Positions 32,756 to 42,063 of a stretch of 46,796 nt of DNA are shown in pieces (the stretch's first letter is position 1; each line of letters begins with the position of its first letter). The translations under genes and the position numbers were made by a program. Source of the stretch: JBBQRS01 sp038214535 (GTDB taxonomy: Bacteria; Chloroflexota; Anaerolineae; CG2-30-64-16). Location of the stretch: assembly GCA_038214535.1 (NCBI GenBank), contig JBBQRS010000025.1, positions 1 through 46,796 of the forward strand, written 5' to 3'. The notes below the pieces were generated by a model that worked only from the letters and a program-made list of their open reading frames with translations, did no database searches and was not told where the DNA came from.

Positions 32756-33304
32756 GTGAAAACATGGTATGCCCTGAATACGAAGCCGAACTCCGAATTG
32801 CGCGTGGCGCGCGCGTTGCAGACGCGTGGCGTGGAGCCGTTCGTGCCGATGCTGCCGGGCACACAGGGCAAGCCGGCCCGCCCGCTTTTCCCGACGTATC
32901 TCTTCATCGAATGCGACCTGGCGACGATTGACGCCGATTATCTTACGTGGATTCCGGGCTTGCGGCGCATTCTCAGCTTTGACGGTAAGCCCGCCGTGGT
33001 GCCGGAGACCGCCATCGCGCTGATTCATCAGGAGTTGGACCGGATTGAAGAAGCCGGCGGGTTGCCGCGCCATCCCTTCCATCCGGGCGATGAGGTGGTG
33101 ATTGATTCCGGCCCGATGGCCGGGTTGCGCGGGGTGTTCCAGGGTCCTGTCGGCCCGACCGAGCGCGTGCACATCTTGCTGCGCTTCCTGGGGCAGGTCA
33201 ACCGGACGGAGGTTCCTGTCGAGGTGTTGCGGCCTGCACCGGAACCGGGCGCGGCCCGTCGGGGCACCCGCGGGCGTGGGCGACGCATCAATTACGGCGA
33301 GTAA
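32756..33304 (+). CDS. NusG-family transcription factor (NusG/RfaH paralogue)
   Basis: About 182 residues. The N-terminal NGN domain reads 'KTWYALNTKPNSELRVARALQTRGVEPFVPML' and 'RPLFPTYLFIECDLATIDADYLTWIPGLRRILSF'. The C-terminal KOW domain is 'HPGDEVVIDSGPMAGLRGVFQGPVGPTERVHILLRFLGQVNRTEVPVEVL', with an Arg/Gly-rich tail. The usual nusG lies with secE and ribosomal genes; this one follows a GNAT gene and precedes the ATP synthase operon, so it is probably a specialised paralogue (RfaH/LoaP-like). I prefer the GTG at 32756 because 'VKTWYALNTKP' matches the family N-terminus; ATG 32738 is possible. No good ribosome-binding site precedes either. Confidence 0.85.
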   Translation: MKTWYALNTKPNSELRVARALQTRGVEPFVPMLPGTQGKPARPLFPTYLFIECDLATIDADYLTWIPGLRRILSFDGKPAVVPETAIALIHQELDRIEEAGGLPRHPFHPGDEVVIDSGPMAGLRGVFQGPVGPTERVHILLRFLGQVNRTEVPVEVLRPAPEPGAARRGTRGRGRRINYGE

Positions 33305-33353
33305 TGTGGATGTTTATTAGTCAACAGATATGTTGCAAAATAGGCGTTCGGAT

Positions 33354-33382
33354 TTGCGCCATCGGATACAAACTGCTATAAT
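33354..33382 (+). promoter_or_regulatory. ATP synthase operon promoter
   Basis: A -35 TTGCGC (33354-33359), a 17-base spacer and a perfect extended -10, TGCTATAAT (hexamer 33377-33382). It lies about 36 bases before the first gene, atpI. The mreB promoter has the same -35 hexamer and spacing. Confidence 0.75.
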
Positions 33383-33417
33383 CTGCGCGCTGTGACGGGA
33401 AGTACGAAGGCAAGCCG

Positions 33418-33699
33418 GTGAGAGACTTGTGGCGGGTCGGCCCGTTGTTGCAGTTGAGTTGGGTCATCGCCCTCTCTACCCTGCTGCCGCTGGGCGCGGG
33501 GATTCTTCTGGATCGCCACTTTGGCACGACTCCGTTGTTTATTCTGGTTGGTGGATTGATCGGCATTCTGGCCGGCACGATCGGGGCGGTTCGTATCACG
33601 TCTCGCGCAATCGAGTCATTGAGTCCGCCACAGAAACCTGCCGACTCGGACGAAGTCACGTTGGAATCAAAGCAAGGAAGTAAGGAGGATCAAGCATAG
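33418..33699 (+). CDS. atpI: AtpI/AtpZ-like ATP synthase accessory protein
   Basis: 93 residues with two hydrophobic helices ('LLQLSWVIALSTLLPLGAGILLD' and 'PLFILVGGLIGILAGTIGAV') and a polar C-terminal tail. This is the size and topology of the AtpZ/AtpI family (F0F1-ATPase gene 1), which helps c-ring assembly and may pass Mg2+ or Ca2+. It is the first gene of the operon and starts with GTG at 33418. Its stop overlaps the GTG of atpB (33697-33701). The family cannot be split reliably into AtpI or AtpZ from sequence this short. Confidence 0.8.
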   Translation: MRDLWRVGPLLQLSWVIALSTLLPLGAGILLDRHFGTTPLFILVGGLIGILAGTIGAVRITSRAIESLSPPQKPADSDEVTLESKQGSKEDQA

Positions 33700-34685
33700 T
33701 GCTCAAACGGCTGTTCACTCCTCGTAATTTGGCGATTCTGCTGTTGATCGTCGCCCTGTTCGTCGTTTCGGGCATCGTTGGGCTGCTGAAAATGCCGTCG
33801 CCGTTCGTGTCGCTTGCGGCCGAGCCGGTGTTGCATATCGGCGCCTTCACCGTCACCAATTCGCTGTTAACCACGTGGCTCGTGATGTTGGGGCTGATCC
33901 TCCTCTCGTGGTTGGCGACCCGGCGCATCCCGTCGGACCTGAGCAAGGTCAGTGAAGCCGACCTAGCCCCGAGCGGGTTGCAGAACATCATGGAGATGGT
34001 CGTCGAGTTTATCGCCAACCTCTCGAAAGAAATTGGCGGCCACTGGGCGCCCCGGTTCTTCCCGATTGTGGCGACCCTCTTCCTCTTCGTGCTGGCCTCC
34101 AATTGGTCCGGGCTGATTCCGGGCGTTGGCTCCATCGGCTGGCTGGAACATCCGCATAACCCCACCGAAGCCGGATATATCGCCAACGGCGCTATCCTGA
34201 CCGCTGAAGAAGCCGCGCTGCCTGCGGCCGGCGAAGAGCATGGCGACGGCTATATCGTGGTGCCGTGGTTGCGCGCGCCGTCCACCGACCTCAACTTCAC
34301 GCTGGCATTGGCGCTTGTCGTGGTGGGTCTCACGCAATACTTCGGGATTCGGGCGCTCGGCCCCGGATATTTCAAGAAGTTCGTGGATTTCAGCGGCTTC
34401 AAGCAGGGCATCATGAACGGCGTCATTGGCTTGTTCGTAGGCCTCCTGGAGCTGGTCTCGGAGTTTGCCAAGATCGTCTCGCTGGCTTTTCGTCTCTTCG
34501 GCAACATCTTCGCCGGTGAGATTCTGCTGGTAGTTATCGCCTTCCTGATCCCGTACGTGGTATCGTTGCCGTTCTACGGCCTGGAAGTGTTCGTCGGTTT
34601 CATGCAAGCGTTCGTCTTCCTGATGCTGGCGCTGGTCTTCTTCAACCTGGCGACTATCGGGCACGGCGGAGAAGATCATCACTAA
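33699..34685 (+). CDS. atpB: F0F1 ATP synthase subunit a
   Basis: A 328-residue F0 subunit a forming the proton half-channels. The essential Arg lies in the helix 'SEFAKIVSLAFRLFGNIFAGEILLVVIAFLIPYV' (the conserved 'RLFGN'), with 'GLEVFVGFMQAFVFLMLALVFFNLA' as the last helix. About 60 extra residues between early helices ('GSIGWLEHPHNPTEAGYIANG' through 'EEHGDGYIVVPWLRAP') make it longer than the 270 or so residues usual in E. coli. It starts with GTG at 33699, GGAGG 11 bases upstream, overlapping the atpI stop. The His-rich end ('GHGGEDHH') is unusual but harmless. Confidence 0.95.
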   Translation: MLKRLFTPRNLAILLLIVALFVVSGIVGLLKMPSPFVSLAAEPVLHIGAFTVTNSLLTTWLVMLGLILLSWLATRRIPSDLSKVSEADLAPSGLQNIMEMVVEFIANLSKEIGGHWAPRFFPIVATLFLFVLASNWSGLIPGVGSIGWLEHPHNPTEAGYIANGAILTAEEAALPAAGEEHGDGYIVVPWLRAPSTDLNFTLALALVVVGLTQYFGIRALGPGYFKKFVDFSGFKQGIMNGVIGLFVGLLELVSEFAKIVSLAFRLFGNIFAGEILLVVIAFLIPYVVSLPFYGLEVFVGFMQAFVFLMLALVFFNLATIGHGGEDHH

Positions 34686-34689
34686 GAAC

Positions 34690-34770
34690 CTTATCCCACA
34701 ACCGGTAGCGCAGGGCCTTGTGCCCGTTGCGGACGCCCACAAGGGGCTAAACTACGGATGTGTGGATAGG
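34690..34770. repeat. Type B palindrome between atpB and atpE
   Basis: CTTATCCCACA on the left and TGTGTGGATAGG (34759-34770) on the right bound a type B core (GTAGCGCAGGGCCTTGTGCC and its partner CCCACAAGGGGCTAAACTAC). In the atp mRNA it would form a strong hairpin 36 bases before the atpE start. Confidence 0.75.
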
Positions 34771-34806
34771 CGCTAATTTATCGCAACCTTTAAAGAGGAG
34801 ATGCAA

Positions 34807-35034
34807 ATGGACGTTGAAGGACTTAAGGCTCTCGGTGCAGGTCTAGCCATCGGTCTCGGCGCGATTGGTCCCGGCATCGGCGTGGGTGTCCTGGGCAGCA
34901 AGGCCATGGAAGCCATCGGGCGGAACCCTGAGGTCGTTGGCGATATCCGCACGAATATGATCCTGGGCATCGTGTTCGCTGAGGCTATTGCCATTTATGC
35001 GTTGGTCGTCGCGCTCATCATCTTGTTTGTCTGA
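34807..35034 (+). CDS. atpE: F0F1 ATP synthase subunit c
   Basis: A 75-residue hairpin of two membrane helices forming the c-ring. The ion-binding Glu lies in helix 2, 'GIVFAEAIAIYALVVALIILF'. The loop is 'IGRNPE', as usual. Helix 1 reads 'GAIGPGIGVGVLGSKAMEAI'; Na+-coupled rings normally have Gln in the position of this Val and Ser/Thr after the Glu, where this protein has Ala, so the ring looks H+-coupled. I chose ATG 34807 because GAGGAG ends exactly six bases before it; the ATG at 34801 directly abuts the Shine-Dalgarno and cannot use it. Confidence 0.95.
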   Translation: MDVEGLKALGAGLAIGLGAIGPGIGVGVLGSKAMEAIGRNPEVVGDIRTNMILGIVFAEAIAIYALVVALIILFV

Positions 35035-35113
35035 TTTCGGGGAAACCGTTTCCGACAGCGGCAACACATCATGATTTATTCCGCCGTCCCGTGCCGAAAT
35101 CGAAGGAGGGCCC

Positions 35114-35611
35114 TTGGAAAGCCTTGGAATTAACCTGAGTCTCCTGGTTTCCCAGCTCGTCAACTTCACTCTGTTGATGATTCTGCTATACGTGTTGCTG
35201 TACAAGCCGATTGCGCGGATGCTCAACGAGCGTAAGGAACGGATCGCGGGCAGCCTGGCCGATGTGGAAGCCGCGCGCGCCGCCGCCGCCAAGGCGCAGC
35301 AGGAGTATGACCGCACGATCGCCGAAGCGCAGCGCAAAGCCCAGGAAATCATCGCGCAGGCCTCGCAAACCGGTGAGAAGGCGGGCGTCGAAATCAAAGC
35401 CGAAGCGCAGCGCGAAGCCGATACGATCAAGCAGCGGGCGCTGCAAGACGCCGAACAGGCGAAAGCCCGCGCGTTGGCAGACGTGCAGAGCGAAATCGCC
35501 GATCTTTCGATGCTGGCGACCGAGCGGGTGCTGGGCCAATCGGTAGACGCCGATATGCAACGCAAGCTGATTGACAAGTTCCTGGCCGATCTGGGTGACG
35601 CCAAACCATGA
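35114..35611 (+). CDS. atpF: F0F1 ATP synthase subunit b
   Basis: A 165-residue peripheral-stalk subunit. A single N-terminal helix ('SLLVSQLVNFTLLMILLYVLLYKPI', about 8-32) is followed by a long amphipathic coiled coil ('VEAARAAAAKAQQEYDRTIAEAQRKAQEIIAQA') that reaches the top of F1. The C-terminus 'LATERVLGQSVDADMQRKLIDKFLADL' binds delta. It starts with TTG at 35114, supported by AGGAGG five bases upstream. It is preceded by an 80-bp gap and overlaps atpH by four bases. Confidence 0.93.
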   Translation: MESLGINLSLLVSQLVNFTLLMILLYVLLYKPIARMLNERKERIAGSLADVEAARAAAAKAQQEYDRTIAEAQRKAQEIIAQASQTGEKAGVEIKAEAQREADTIKQRALQDAEQAKARALADVQSEIADLSMLATERVLGQSVDADMQRKLIDKFLADLGDAKP

Positions 35612-36144
35612 ATGCCGAAAGTCATGTCCAAAGCTACGTGACGGCTTTCTATGAGACGGCGTTCGACCGCTGGGTCGGCGCGCTGGAAAGCGCGTCCGCC
35701 GCGTTGACATCCGACCCGAAGCTGTTCAACCGCTTGCAGGATCCCAACGTGGATTTTGCGGAGCGTCAGAAGTTGCTGGACGGGGTGTTGGCGCCCGACA
35801 CGGATGTGGCGATCCGCAACCTGCTCTACACGATGATGCAGCGTGACGACCTGGGCGCGATTGCCGAAGTGGCGCATGGTCTGCGTGAGCGGATGTCACA
35901 GGTCGGCGCGGGGCCGATCTCGACCGAAGTGATCAGCGCGATTCCGCTAACGGAAGAGCAGCGCGCGCAGGTCGAGGCCAAACTCGTGGCGCAGTATGGC
36001 CCCTCGCTGGACTTCACCTATCGGGTTGACCCGGCCATCCTGGGCGGCATGATCATTCGGGTGGGTGACAAGCTGATTGACGGCAGCGTCGCCAGCCGTC
36101 TCGCCGTGATGAAACAGAGCCTCGGTGTGCGGACTGCCGAGTAA
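35608..36144 (+). CDS. atpH: F0F1 ATP synthase subunit delta
   Basis: A 178-residue stalk/OSCP subunit joining F1 alpha to subunit b. The N-terminal six-helix region runs to about 105. The C-terminal signature is 'EVISAIPLTEEQRAQVEAKLVAQYGPSLDFTYRVDPAILGGMIIRVGDKLIDGSVASRLAVMKQSL'. Start and stop overlap atpF (ATGA). It is followed by a type B palindrome before atpA. Confidence 0.93.
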   Translation: MNAESHVQSYVTAFYETAFDRWVGALESASAALTSDPKLFNRLQDPNVDFAERQKLLDGVLAPDTDVAIRNLLYTMMQRDDLGAIAEVAHGLRERMSQVGAGPISTEVISAIPLTEEQRAQVEAKLVAQYGPSLDFTYRVDPAILGGMIIRVGDKLIDGSVASRLAVMKQSLGVRTAE

Positions 36145-36149
36145 AAGTT

Positions 36150-36215
36150 TGTAGTCCAGGGCCTTGTGCCCGTCGCCGACGCCCACGAGGGGCTATGCTA
36201 CGTGTGTTCGGACAG
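36150..36215. repeat. Type B palindrome between atpH and atpA
   Basis: GTAGTCCAGGGCCTTGTGCC and its partner CACGAGGGGCTATGCTACG form the stem. The right terminus TGTTCGGACAGACA is recognisable, but the left terminus is lost. It fills most of the gap before atpA and leaves the atpA ribosome-binding site free. Confidence 0.7.
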
Positions 36216-36235
36216 ACACTGAGAAGGGGATAGCG

Positions 36236-37747
<1,512 letters not shown>

Positions 37748-37766
37748 CGGGGGACAAGGATAGGGT

Positions 37767-38633
37767 ATGCCCAGCACACGCGAAATTCGCCGCCGTATTC
37801 GCAGCATCGGCAACATCGCGAAAGTCACCAAGGCGATGGAGACGGTCGCCGCCGCCAAGATGCGCCGCGCGCAAATGCAGGTGCTCCAAACGCGACCGTA
37901 CGCGGAAGTGTCCTGGAACGTCTTGCAATACCTGGCCCGGCTGCGCCAGAGCAACGCCGCAGAGCAACCGCTGCTGCAACAACGGCCGGTGAACAGCGTT
38001 GGTCTGCTGTTGATCACCGGAGACCGGGGTTTGGCGGGCGCGTATAACAGCAACGCGATCCGCCTGGCGAATTCGGCGATTGCCGGATGGGAAAAAGAAG
38101 GCAAGGACATTAACGTGGTGACGGTAGGGCGTAAGGGGCGCGACTGGATGCTGCGCCACGGCCCGCCGTTGCGCGCCGAGTTTACCGGCCTCAGCGATCG
38201 GCCCACCAGCAACGATATCGCGCCTGTGGCTAACGTGGTCATCAACGATTTTATTGACGAGCGTTTCGATGAAATTCAGATGGTGTATACCCAATATGTG
38301 AACACGTTGCACCAGGAGCCGGTGATGCGCAAGCTGCTGCCCATCGAGCCGGCGGTGCCCGAAACGCCGATGGCCGCCGACTATATTTTCGAGCCCGATG
38401 CGCAGACCGTGCTGAGCGAAGTGTTGCGGGGCCTGACCGAGTTGCAGATTCTCCAGGCGATTTATGAGTCTATTGCGAGCGAACAGTCGGCCCGCATGGT
38501 GGCCATGCGCAACGCTACCGAATCGGCCAACGATCTGATTGACGAGTTGACCCTGGCGTATAACAAGGCCCGCCAGGAATCCATTACCAAAGAGTTGCTT
38601 GATATTGTCGGCGGCGCTTCGGCGCTGGCGTAG
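37767..38633 (+). CDS. atpG: F0F1 ATP synthase subunit gamma
   Basis: A 288-residue central rotor shaft. The N-terminal helix 'STREIRRRIRSIGNIAKVTKAMETVAAAKMRRAQ' and the C-terminal helix 'SARMVAMRNATESANDLIDELTLAYNKARQESITKELLDIVGGASAL' are the conserved coiled-coil pair. The Rossmann-like middle includes 'VGLLLITGDRGLAGAYNSNAIR'. It lies 19 bases after atpA. No redox-regulatory Cys loop is present. Confidence 0.96.
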   Translation: MPSTREIRRRIRSIGNIAKVTKAMETVAAAKMRRAQMQVLQTRPYAEVSWNVLQYLARLRQSNAAEQPLLQQRPVNSVGLLLITGDRGLAGAYNSNAIRLANSAIAGWEKEGKDINVVTVGRKGRDWMLRHGPPLRAEFTGLSDRPTSNDIAPVANVVINDFIDERFDEIQMVYTQYVNTLHQEPVMRKLLPIEPAVPETPMAADYIFEPDAQTVLSEVLRGLTELQILQAIYESIASEQSARMVAMRNATESANDLIDELTLAYNKARQESITKELLDIVGGASALA

Positions 38634-38641
38634 GCATAGAA

Positions 38642-38723
38642 TCTATCTGCAAATTTCGTAGTGTAGGGTCTTGTGCCCGTCATCGGTGCCCACAAGGGAC
38701 TAGACTACGAATTTCGAGATAGA
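38642..38723. repeat. Type B palindrome with good termini between atpG and atpD
   Basis: An 82-bp element in which TCTATCTGC at 38642 and AGATAGA ending 38723 are terminal inverted repeats. Inside them AAATTTCGTAG pairs with CTACGAATTT, and then GTAGTGTAGGGTCTTGTGCC with its partner form the core. It would make a long hairpin in the atp mRNA about 38 bases before atpD. Confidence 0.8.
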
Positions 38724-38760
38724 CGCATAGCGCGTTGACGGCTTAGCGAGGAGTTAAGGC

Positions 38761-40158
38761 ATGGCGAACGAGAAAAAGATGGGGAAAATCGCGCAGGTGA
38801 TCGGGCCTGTGGTAGACGTGGCGTTTGAACTGGAAGACCTGCCAAACATTTATGACGCGCTGGAAGTTCCCCTGCCGAACGGCGACACGCTGGTTTGTGA
38901 AGTACAGAGCCAGCTCAGCGGCGGCTGGGTGCGCACCGTGGCCATGTCCAGCACCGACGGCTTGCAGCGCGGCATGGACGTGATCGCGACCGGCGCGCCG
39001 ATCACTGTGCCGGTTGGCGAGGGGACGCTGGGGCGTATTTTCAACGTGCTGGGCGAGACGGTGGACAGCGACGAACCGGTCAATGCGTCCGATTATTATC
39101 CGATCCACCGCCGGCCGCCCTCACTGGTCGAGCAGGTCACCAGCGCCGAGGTCTTCGAGACGGGCATCAAGGTGATTGACCTCATCGCTCCGTTCACCAA
39201 GGGCGGCAAGACGGGCATCTTCGGTGGCGCGGGCGTGGGTAAGACGGTTGTCATCCAGGAACTCATTAACAACATCGCCAAGTTCCATCAAGGCTACTCG
39301 GTCTTTGCGGGCGTGGGCGAGCGCAGCCGCGAGGGTAACGACCTCTGGCACGAAATGCGTGATTCAGGCGTCATCAAAAGCACCGTGATGGTGTTCGGCC
39401 AGATGAACGAGCCGCCGGGGGCGCGCCTGCGCGTTGGCTTGACGGGCGTCACAATGGCGGAATACTTCCGCGACCAGGGCCGCGACGTGCTGTTGTTCAT
39501 TGACAACATCTTCCGGTTCGTGCAGGCTGGTTCCGAAATGTCGTCGCTGTTGGGCCGCCTGCCCAGCGCCGTCGGCTATCAGCCGACGCTCGGCACCGAC
39601 ATGGGCGATCTGCAAGAACGCATCTGTTCGACCACCACCGGCTCCATCACCTCGATGCAGGCGGTGTACGTGCCCGCCGACGACTACACCGATCCCGCGC
39701 CGGCCACGACCTTCGCGCATCTGGATGCCACCATCACGCTGGAGCGCTCGCTGGCCGAGCAGGCGCTCTTCCCGGCGGTGGACCCGCTGGCCTCGACCAG
39801 CCGCATCCTCGATCCGCTGGTGGTAGGGGAAGAGCACTATCAGATGGCCCGCGATGTGCAGCGAACGCTGCAACGCTACCGCGACCTGCAAGATATCATT
39901 GCCATTCTGGGTGTGGAAGAATTGAGTGAAGAAGACCGACTGACCGTGGCGCGCGCGCGCAAGGTGCAGCGCTTCCTCACACAGCCCATGTTCGTCGCGG
40001 AGGCCTTCACGGGCCGGCCTGGCGAGTATGTGAAGCTGGCGGACACCATCGAGGGCTTCAAGCAGATTCTGGACGGCAAGCACGATGATTTGCCGGAGCA
40101 GGCCTTCTACATGGTCGGCACGATCGAAGACGCCGTGGCTAAAGCCGCCTCGATGTAA
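38761..40158 (+). CDS. atpD: F0F1 ATP synthase subunit beta
   Basis: A 465-residue catalytic subunit. Walker A 'GGAGVGKTVVIQELINNIAK' is at about 155-174, the catalytic Glu is in 'GVGERSREGNDLWHEMRDSGV', Walker B is 'VLLFIDNIFRFVQAGSEMSSLLGRLPSAVGYQPTL', and the lever region is 'VEELSEEDRLTVARARKVQRFLTQPMFVAEAFTG'. The DELSEED-type motif reads EELSEED. ATG 38761 follows GAGGAG. It continues directly into atpC. Confidence 0.98.
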   Translation: MANEKKMGKIAQVIGPVVDVAFELEDLPNIYDALEVPLPNGDTLVCEVQSQLSGGWVRTVAMSSTDGLQRGMDVIATGAPITVPVGEGTLGRIFNVLGETVDSDEPVNASDYYPIHRRPPSLVEQVTSAEVFETGIKVIDLIAPFTKGGKTGIFGGAGVGKTVVIQELINNIAKFHQGYSVFAGVGERSREGNDLWHEMRDSGVIKSTVMVFGQMNEPPGARLRVGLTGVTMAEYFRDQGRDVLLFIDNIFRFVQAGSEMSSLLGRLPSAVGYQPTLGTDMGDLQERICSTTTGSITSMQAVYVPADDYTDPAPATTFAHLDATITLERSLAEQALFPAVDPLASTSRILDPLVVGEEHYQMARDVQRTLQRYRDLQDIIAILGVEELSEEDRLTVARARKVQRFLTQPMFVAEAFTGRPGEYVKLADTIEGFKQILDGKHDDLPEQAFYMVGTIEDAVAKAASM

Positions 40159-40170
40159 CAGGGGACGCGA

Positions 40171-40626
40171 ATGGCAACCATCGAACTCGACTTCGTGTCA
40201 CAGGATCATCGTGTCTTCTCCGGCCCGGTTGACGAGGTCGTCGCGCCGGGTATCGAGGGACAGCTTGCGGTTCTGCCGAAGCACGCGCCGTTGATGACTG
40301 TGCTTGCCCCGGGCGAAGTCGTCGTCCGGCGTGAGGGCGAAGAGGACTTGTTTTTTGCCGTCAGCGGTGGGTGGATGGAAGTGCACCCCGACAAGGTGAC
40401 GATCCTGGCGCGGACTGCGGAGCGTTCAGATGAGATTAATCAGCAGCGGGCCGAGGCCGCGCTCGCGCGTGCCGCCGACCTGCTGGCGCAGGGCGTGCCG
40501 CGCGAAGAACGTCCCGTCCTGGACCTCATCCTCAAACGGTCGCAAATCCGGCTCAAGGTGGCGCGGCGTCGCGCCGGCGCATGGCGGCCATCCGGCCCGA
40601 TGGACACGGAAGATAAAAGCAAATAG
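40171..40626 (+). CDS. atpC: F0F1 ATP synthase subunit epsilon
   Basis: A 151-residue epsilon subunit. The N-terminal beta-sandwich reads 'ATIELDFVSQDHRVFSGPVDEVVAPGIEGQLAVLPKHAPLMTVLAPGEVVVRR', and the C-terminal helices read 'DEINQQRAEAALARAADLLAQ', then an Arg-rich segment. It couples F1 to the c-ring and can inhibit ATP hydrolysis. The C-terminus is somewhat longer and more basic than in E. coli. It is the last gene of the operon, with a terminator about 20 bases after the stop. Confidence 0.93.
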   Translation: MATIELDFVSQDHRVFSGPVDEVVAPGIEGQLAVLPKHAPLMTVLAPGEVVVRREGEEDLFFAVSGGWMEVHPDKVTILARTAERSDEINQQRAEAALARAADLLAQGVPREERPVLDLILKRSQIRLKVARRRAGAWRPSGPMDTEDKSK

Positions 40627-40647
40627 CTCGCTCCGCTTTATGTAAAC

Positions 40648-40691
40648 CACGTGCGGCTGCACCTTCGTGATTGGCCGCACGTGTTCTTTTT
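40648..40691 (+). terminator. ATP synthase operon terminator
   Basis: CACGTGCGGC (40648-40657) pairs perfectly with GCCGCACGTG (40674-40683) around a 16-base loop, followed by TTCTTTTT. The end of the T-run overlaps the -35 of the mreB promoter. Confidence 0.8.
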
Positions 40692-40718
40692 GCGCGCTGC
40701 CTTCCCTTAACGTATAAT
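40690..40718 (+). promoter_or_regulatory. mreB promoter
   Basis: A -35 TTGCGC (40690-40695), a 17-base spacer and a perfect -10 TATAAT (40713-40718). The expected leader is about 50 nt. Confidence 0.7.
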
Positions 40719-40774
40719 TATCCTATTAAACGTGGGCCGGTCAATGCGACCGGCCTCACGCGCCAGGAGCCAGT

Positions 40775-41779
40775 ATGCTAGAGCGACAGATCGGAATTGA
40801 TCTGGGCACCGTTAATGTCTTAGCTTATGTCAGCGGTCGCGGCATTGTCCTTCAGGAGCCGTCGGTCGTTGCGATTTCTACGCGTGACAACAAGATCGTC
40901 GCCGTCGGCCAGGAAGCCCGCGACATGCTGGGACGCACCCCGGAAAGCATCGAAGTTGCCCGCCCCATGCGCGACGGTGTGATCGCCGACTATGTCGTGA
41001 CCGAAGCGATGTTGCGCTATTTCATCCGCAAGCTGATCGGTCGCAACCCCCTGTTCCGCCCGCGTGTGATGATCAGCACCCCCAAAGGCGTCACCAGCGT
41101 CGAAAGCCGCGCGGTGCATGACGCTGCGATGCAGGCCGGGGCCAAGGAAGCCTATCTCATCCCCGAGCCGCTGGCCGCGGCCTATGGCGCAGGCCTGCCG
41201 ATCGGCACGCCCACGGGGAACATGGTGGTAGACATCGGCGGTGGGACGACCGAAGCCGCGGTGGTCTCGATGAACGACATCGTCGTGTGGAGCAGCGTGC
41301 GCGTGGGCGGCATCCGCACCGACGAAGCTATCGTGTCTTACGTGCGCCGCAAGTATAACCTCATCATCGGCGATCAGACGGCGGAAGAGATCAAAATCCA
41401 GATTGGCAGCGCGCTGCCCTTGCCCGAGGAGATGGAGATGGAAGTGCGCGGGCGTGACCAGGTGGCCGGGCTACCGAAGACCATCATGCTCACTTCGGGC
41501 GAAGTCACCGAGGCCATTGCCGAACCGTTAAGCTCGATTATTGGCGTGGTGAAGCAGACGCTGGAGAAAACCCCGCCCGAGTTAGCCGCCGATATCATTG
41601 ATCGGGGCATGGTGCTCACCGGCGGCGGCGCGCTCCTGCGTTACTTGGACCAGTTGTTGACGCGCGAGACCGGCGTGCCCTGTTTCGTGGCCGAACACCC
41701 GATGGCGTGCGTTGCCCTGGGCGCAGGCCGCGCGCTGGAGAACTACACGATCATGCGGCGCAGCCTGCCGACTGTGTAG
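40775..41779 (+). CDS. mreB: Rod-shape-determining actin-like protein MreB
   Basis: A 334-residue actin-fold ATPase that assembles membrane filaments guiding wall synthesis. 'QIGIDLGTVNVLAYVSGRGIVLQEPSVVAI' is the phosphate-1 region; 'NMVVDIGGGTTEAAVVSMNDIV' is phosphate 2; 'EEIKIQIGSALPLPEEMEMEVRGRD' is typical of MreB rather than FtsA or DnaK; and 'GMVLTGGGALLRYLDQLL' is the adenosine motif. AGGAG precedes ATG 40775. No mreC or mreD follows; a terminator comes directly after. This may therefore be an Mbl-like or solitary MreB. Confidence 0.95.
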   Translation: MLERQIGIDLGTVNVLAYVSGRGIVLQEPSVVAISTRDNKIVAVGQEARDMLGRTPESIEVARPMRDGVIADYVVTEAMLRYFIRKLIGRNPLFRPRVMISTPKGVTSVESRAVHDAAMQAGAKEAYLIPEPLAAAYGAGLPIGTPTGNMVVDIGGGTTEAAVVSMNDIVVWSSVRVGGIRTDEAIVSYVRRKYNLIIGDQTAEEIKIQIGSALPLPEEMEMEVRGRDQVAGLPKTIMLTSGEVTEAIAEPLSSIIGVVKQTLEKTPPELAADIIDRGMVLTGGGALLRYLDQLLTRETGVPCFVAEHPMACVALGAGRALENYTIMRRSLPTV

Positions 41780-41796
41780 ACGACTCTCAACAAAAT

Positions 41797-41836
41797 CAGG
41801 CCCGCTTCCACGCCGGAAGCGGGCCTTTTATTTGGC
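41797..41836 (+). terminator. mreB terminator
   Basis: GGCCCGCTTCC pairs with GGAAGCGGGCC around a short loop and is followed by TTTTATTT. It lies about 20 bases after the mreB stop. Confidence 0.85.
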
Positions 41837-41840
41837 GGCG

Positions 41841-42053
41841 CATGGCCCCTCTCCCCCTGGGAGAGGCCGGGTGAGGGCATGGCGACGCATCTGAGGATGC
41901 TTACTCCGCGGGGCATGGCCCCTCTCCCCCTGAGAGAGGCCGGGTGAGGGCATGGCGACGCATCTGAGGATGCTTACTCCGCGGGGCATGGCCCCTCTCC
42001 CTCTGGGAGCGGCCGGGTGAGGGCATGGCAGCGTATCTAAGGATGCGTACTCC
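41841..42053. repeat. Three tandem 73-bp copies of palindromic repeat type C
   Basis: Units start at 41841, 41914 and 41987, each CATGGCCCCTCTCC and onward through GGGTGAGGGCATGGC and GCATCTGAGGATGC. Within each unit CCTCTCC pairs with GGGAGAGG, and GCATC-TGAG-GATGC forms a second hairpin. Copies 1 and 2 are nearly identical; copy 3 has several changes. They fill the 284-bp gap between mreB and the NYN/HEAT gene. With only three units and no unique spacers, this is not a CRISPR array. Confidence 0.9.
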
Positions 42054-42063
42054 TCTTGAGTTT

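Noticed and set aside
34801..34806. Upstream ATG of atpE
   Set aside because: It directly touches the GAGGAG Shine-Dalgarno; the ATG at 34807 has correct six-base spacing.
41841..42053. CRISPR array
   Set aside because: Only three units, near-identical over their whole length with no variable spacers, and no cas gene nearby.
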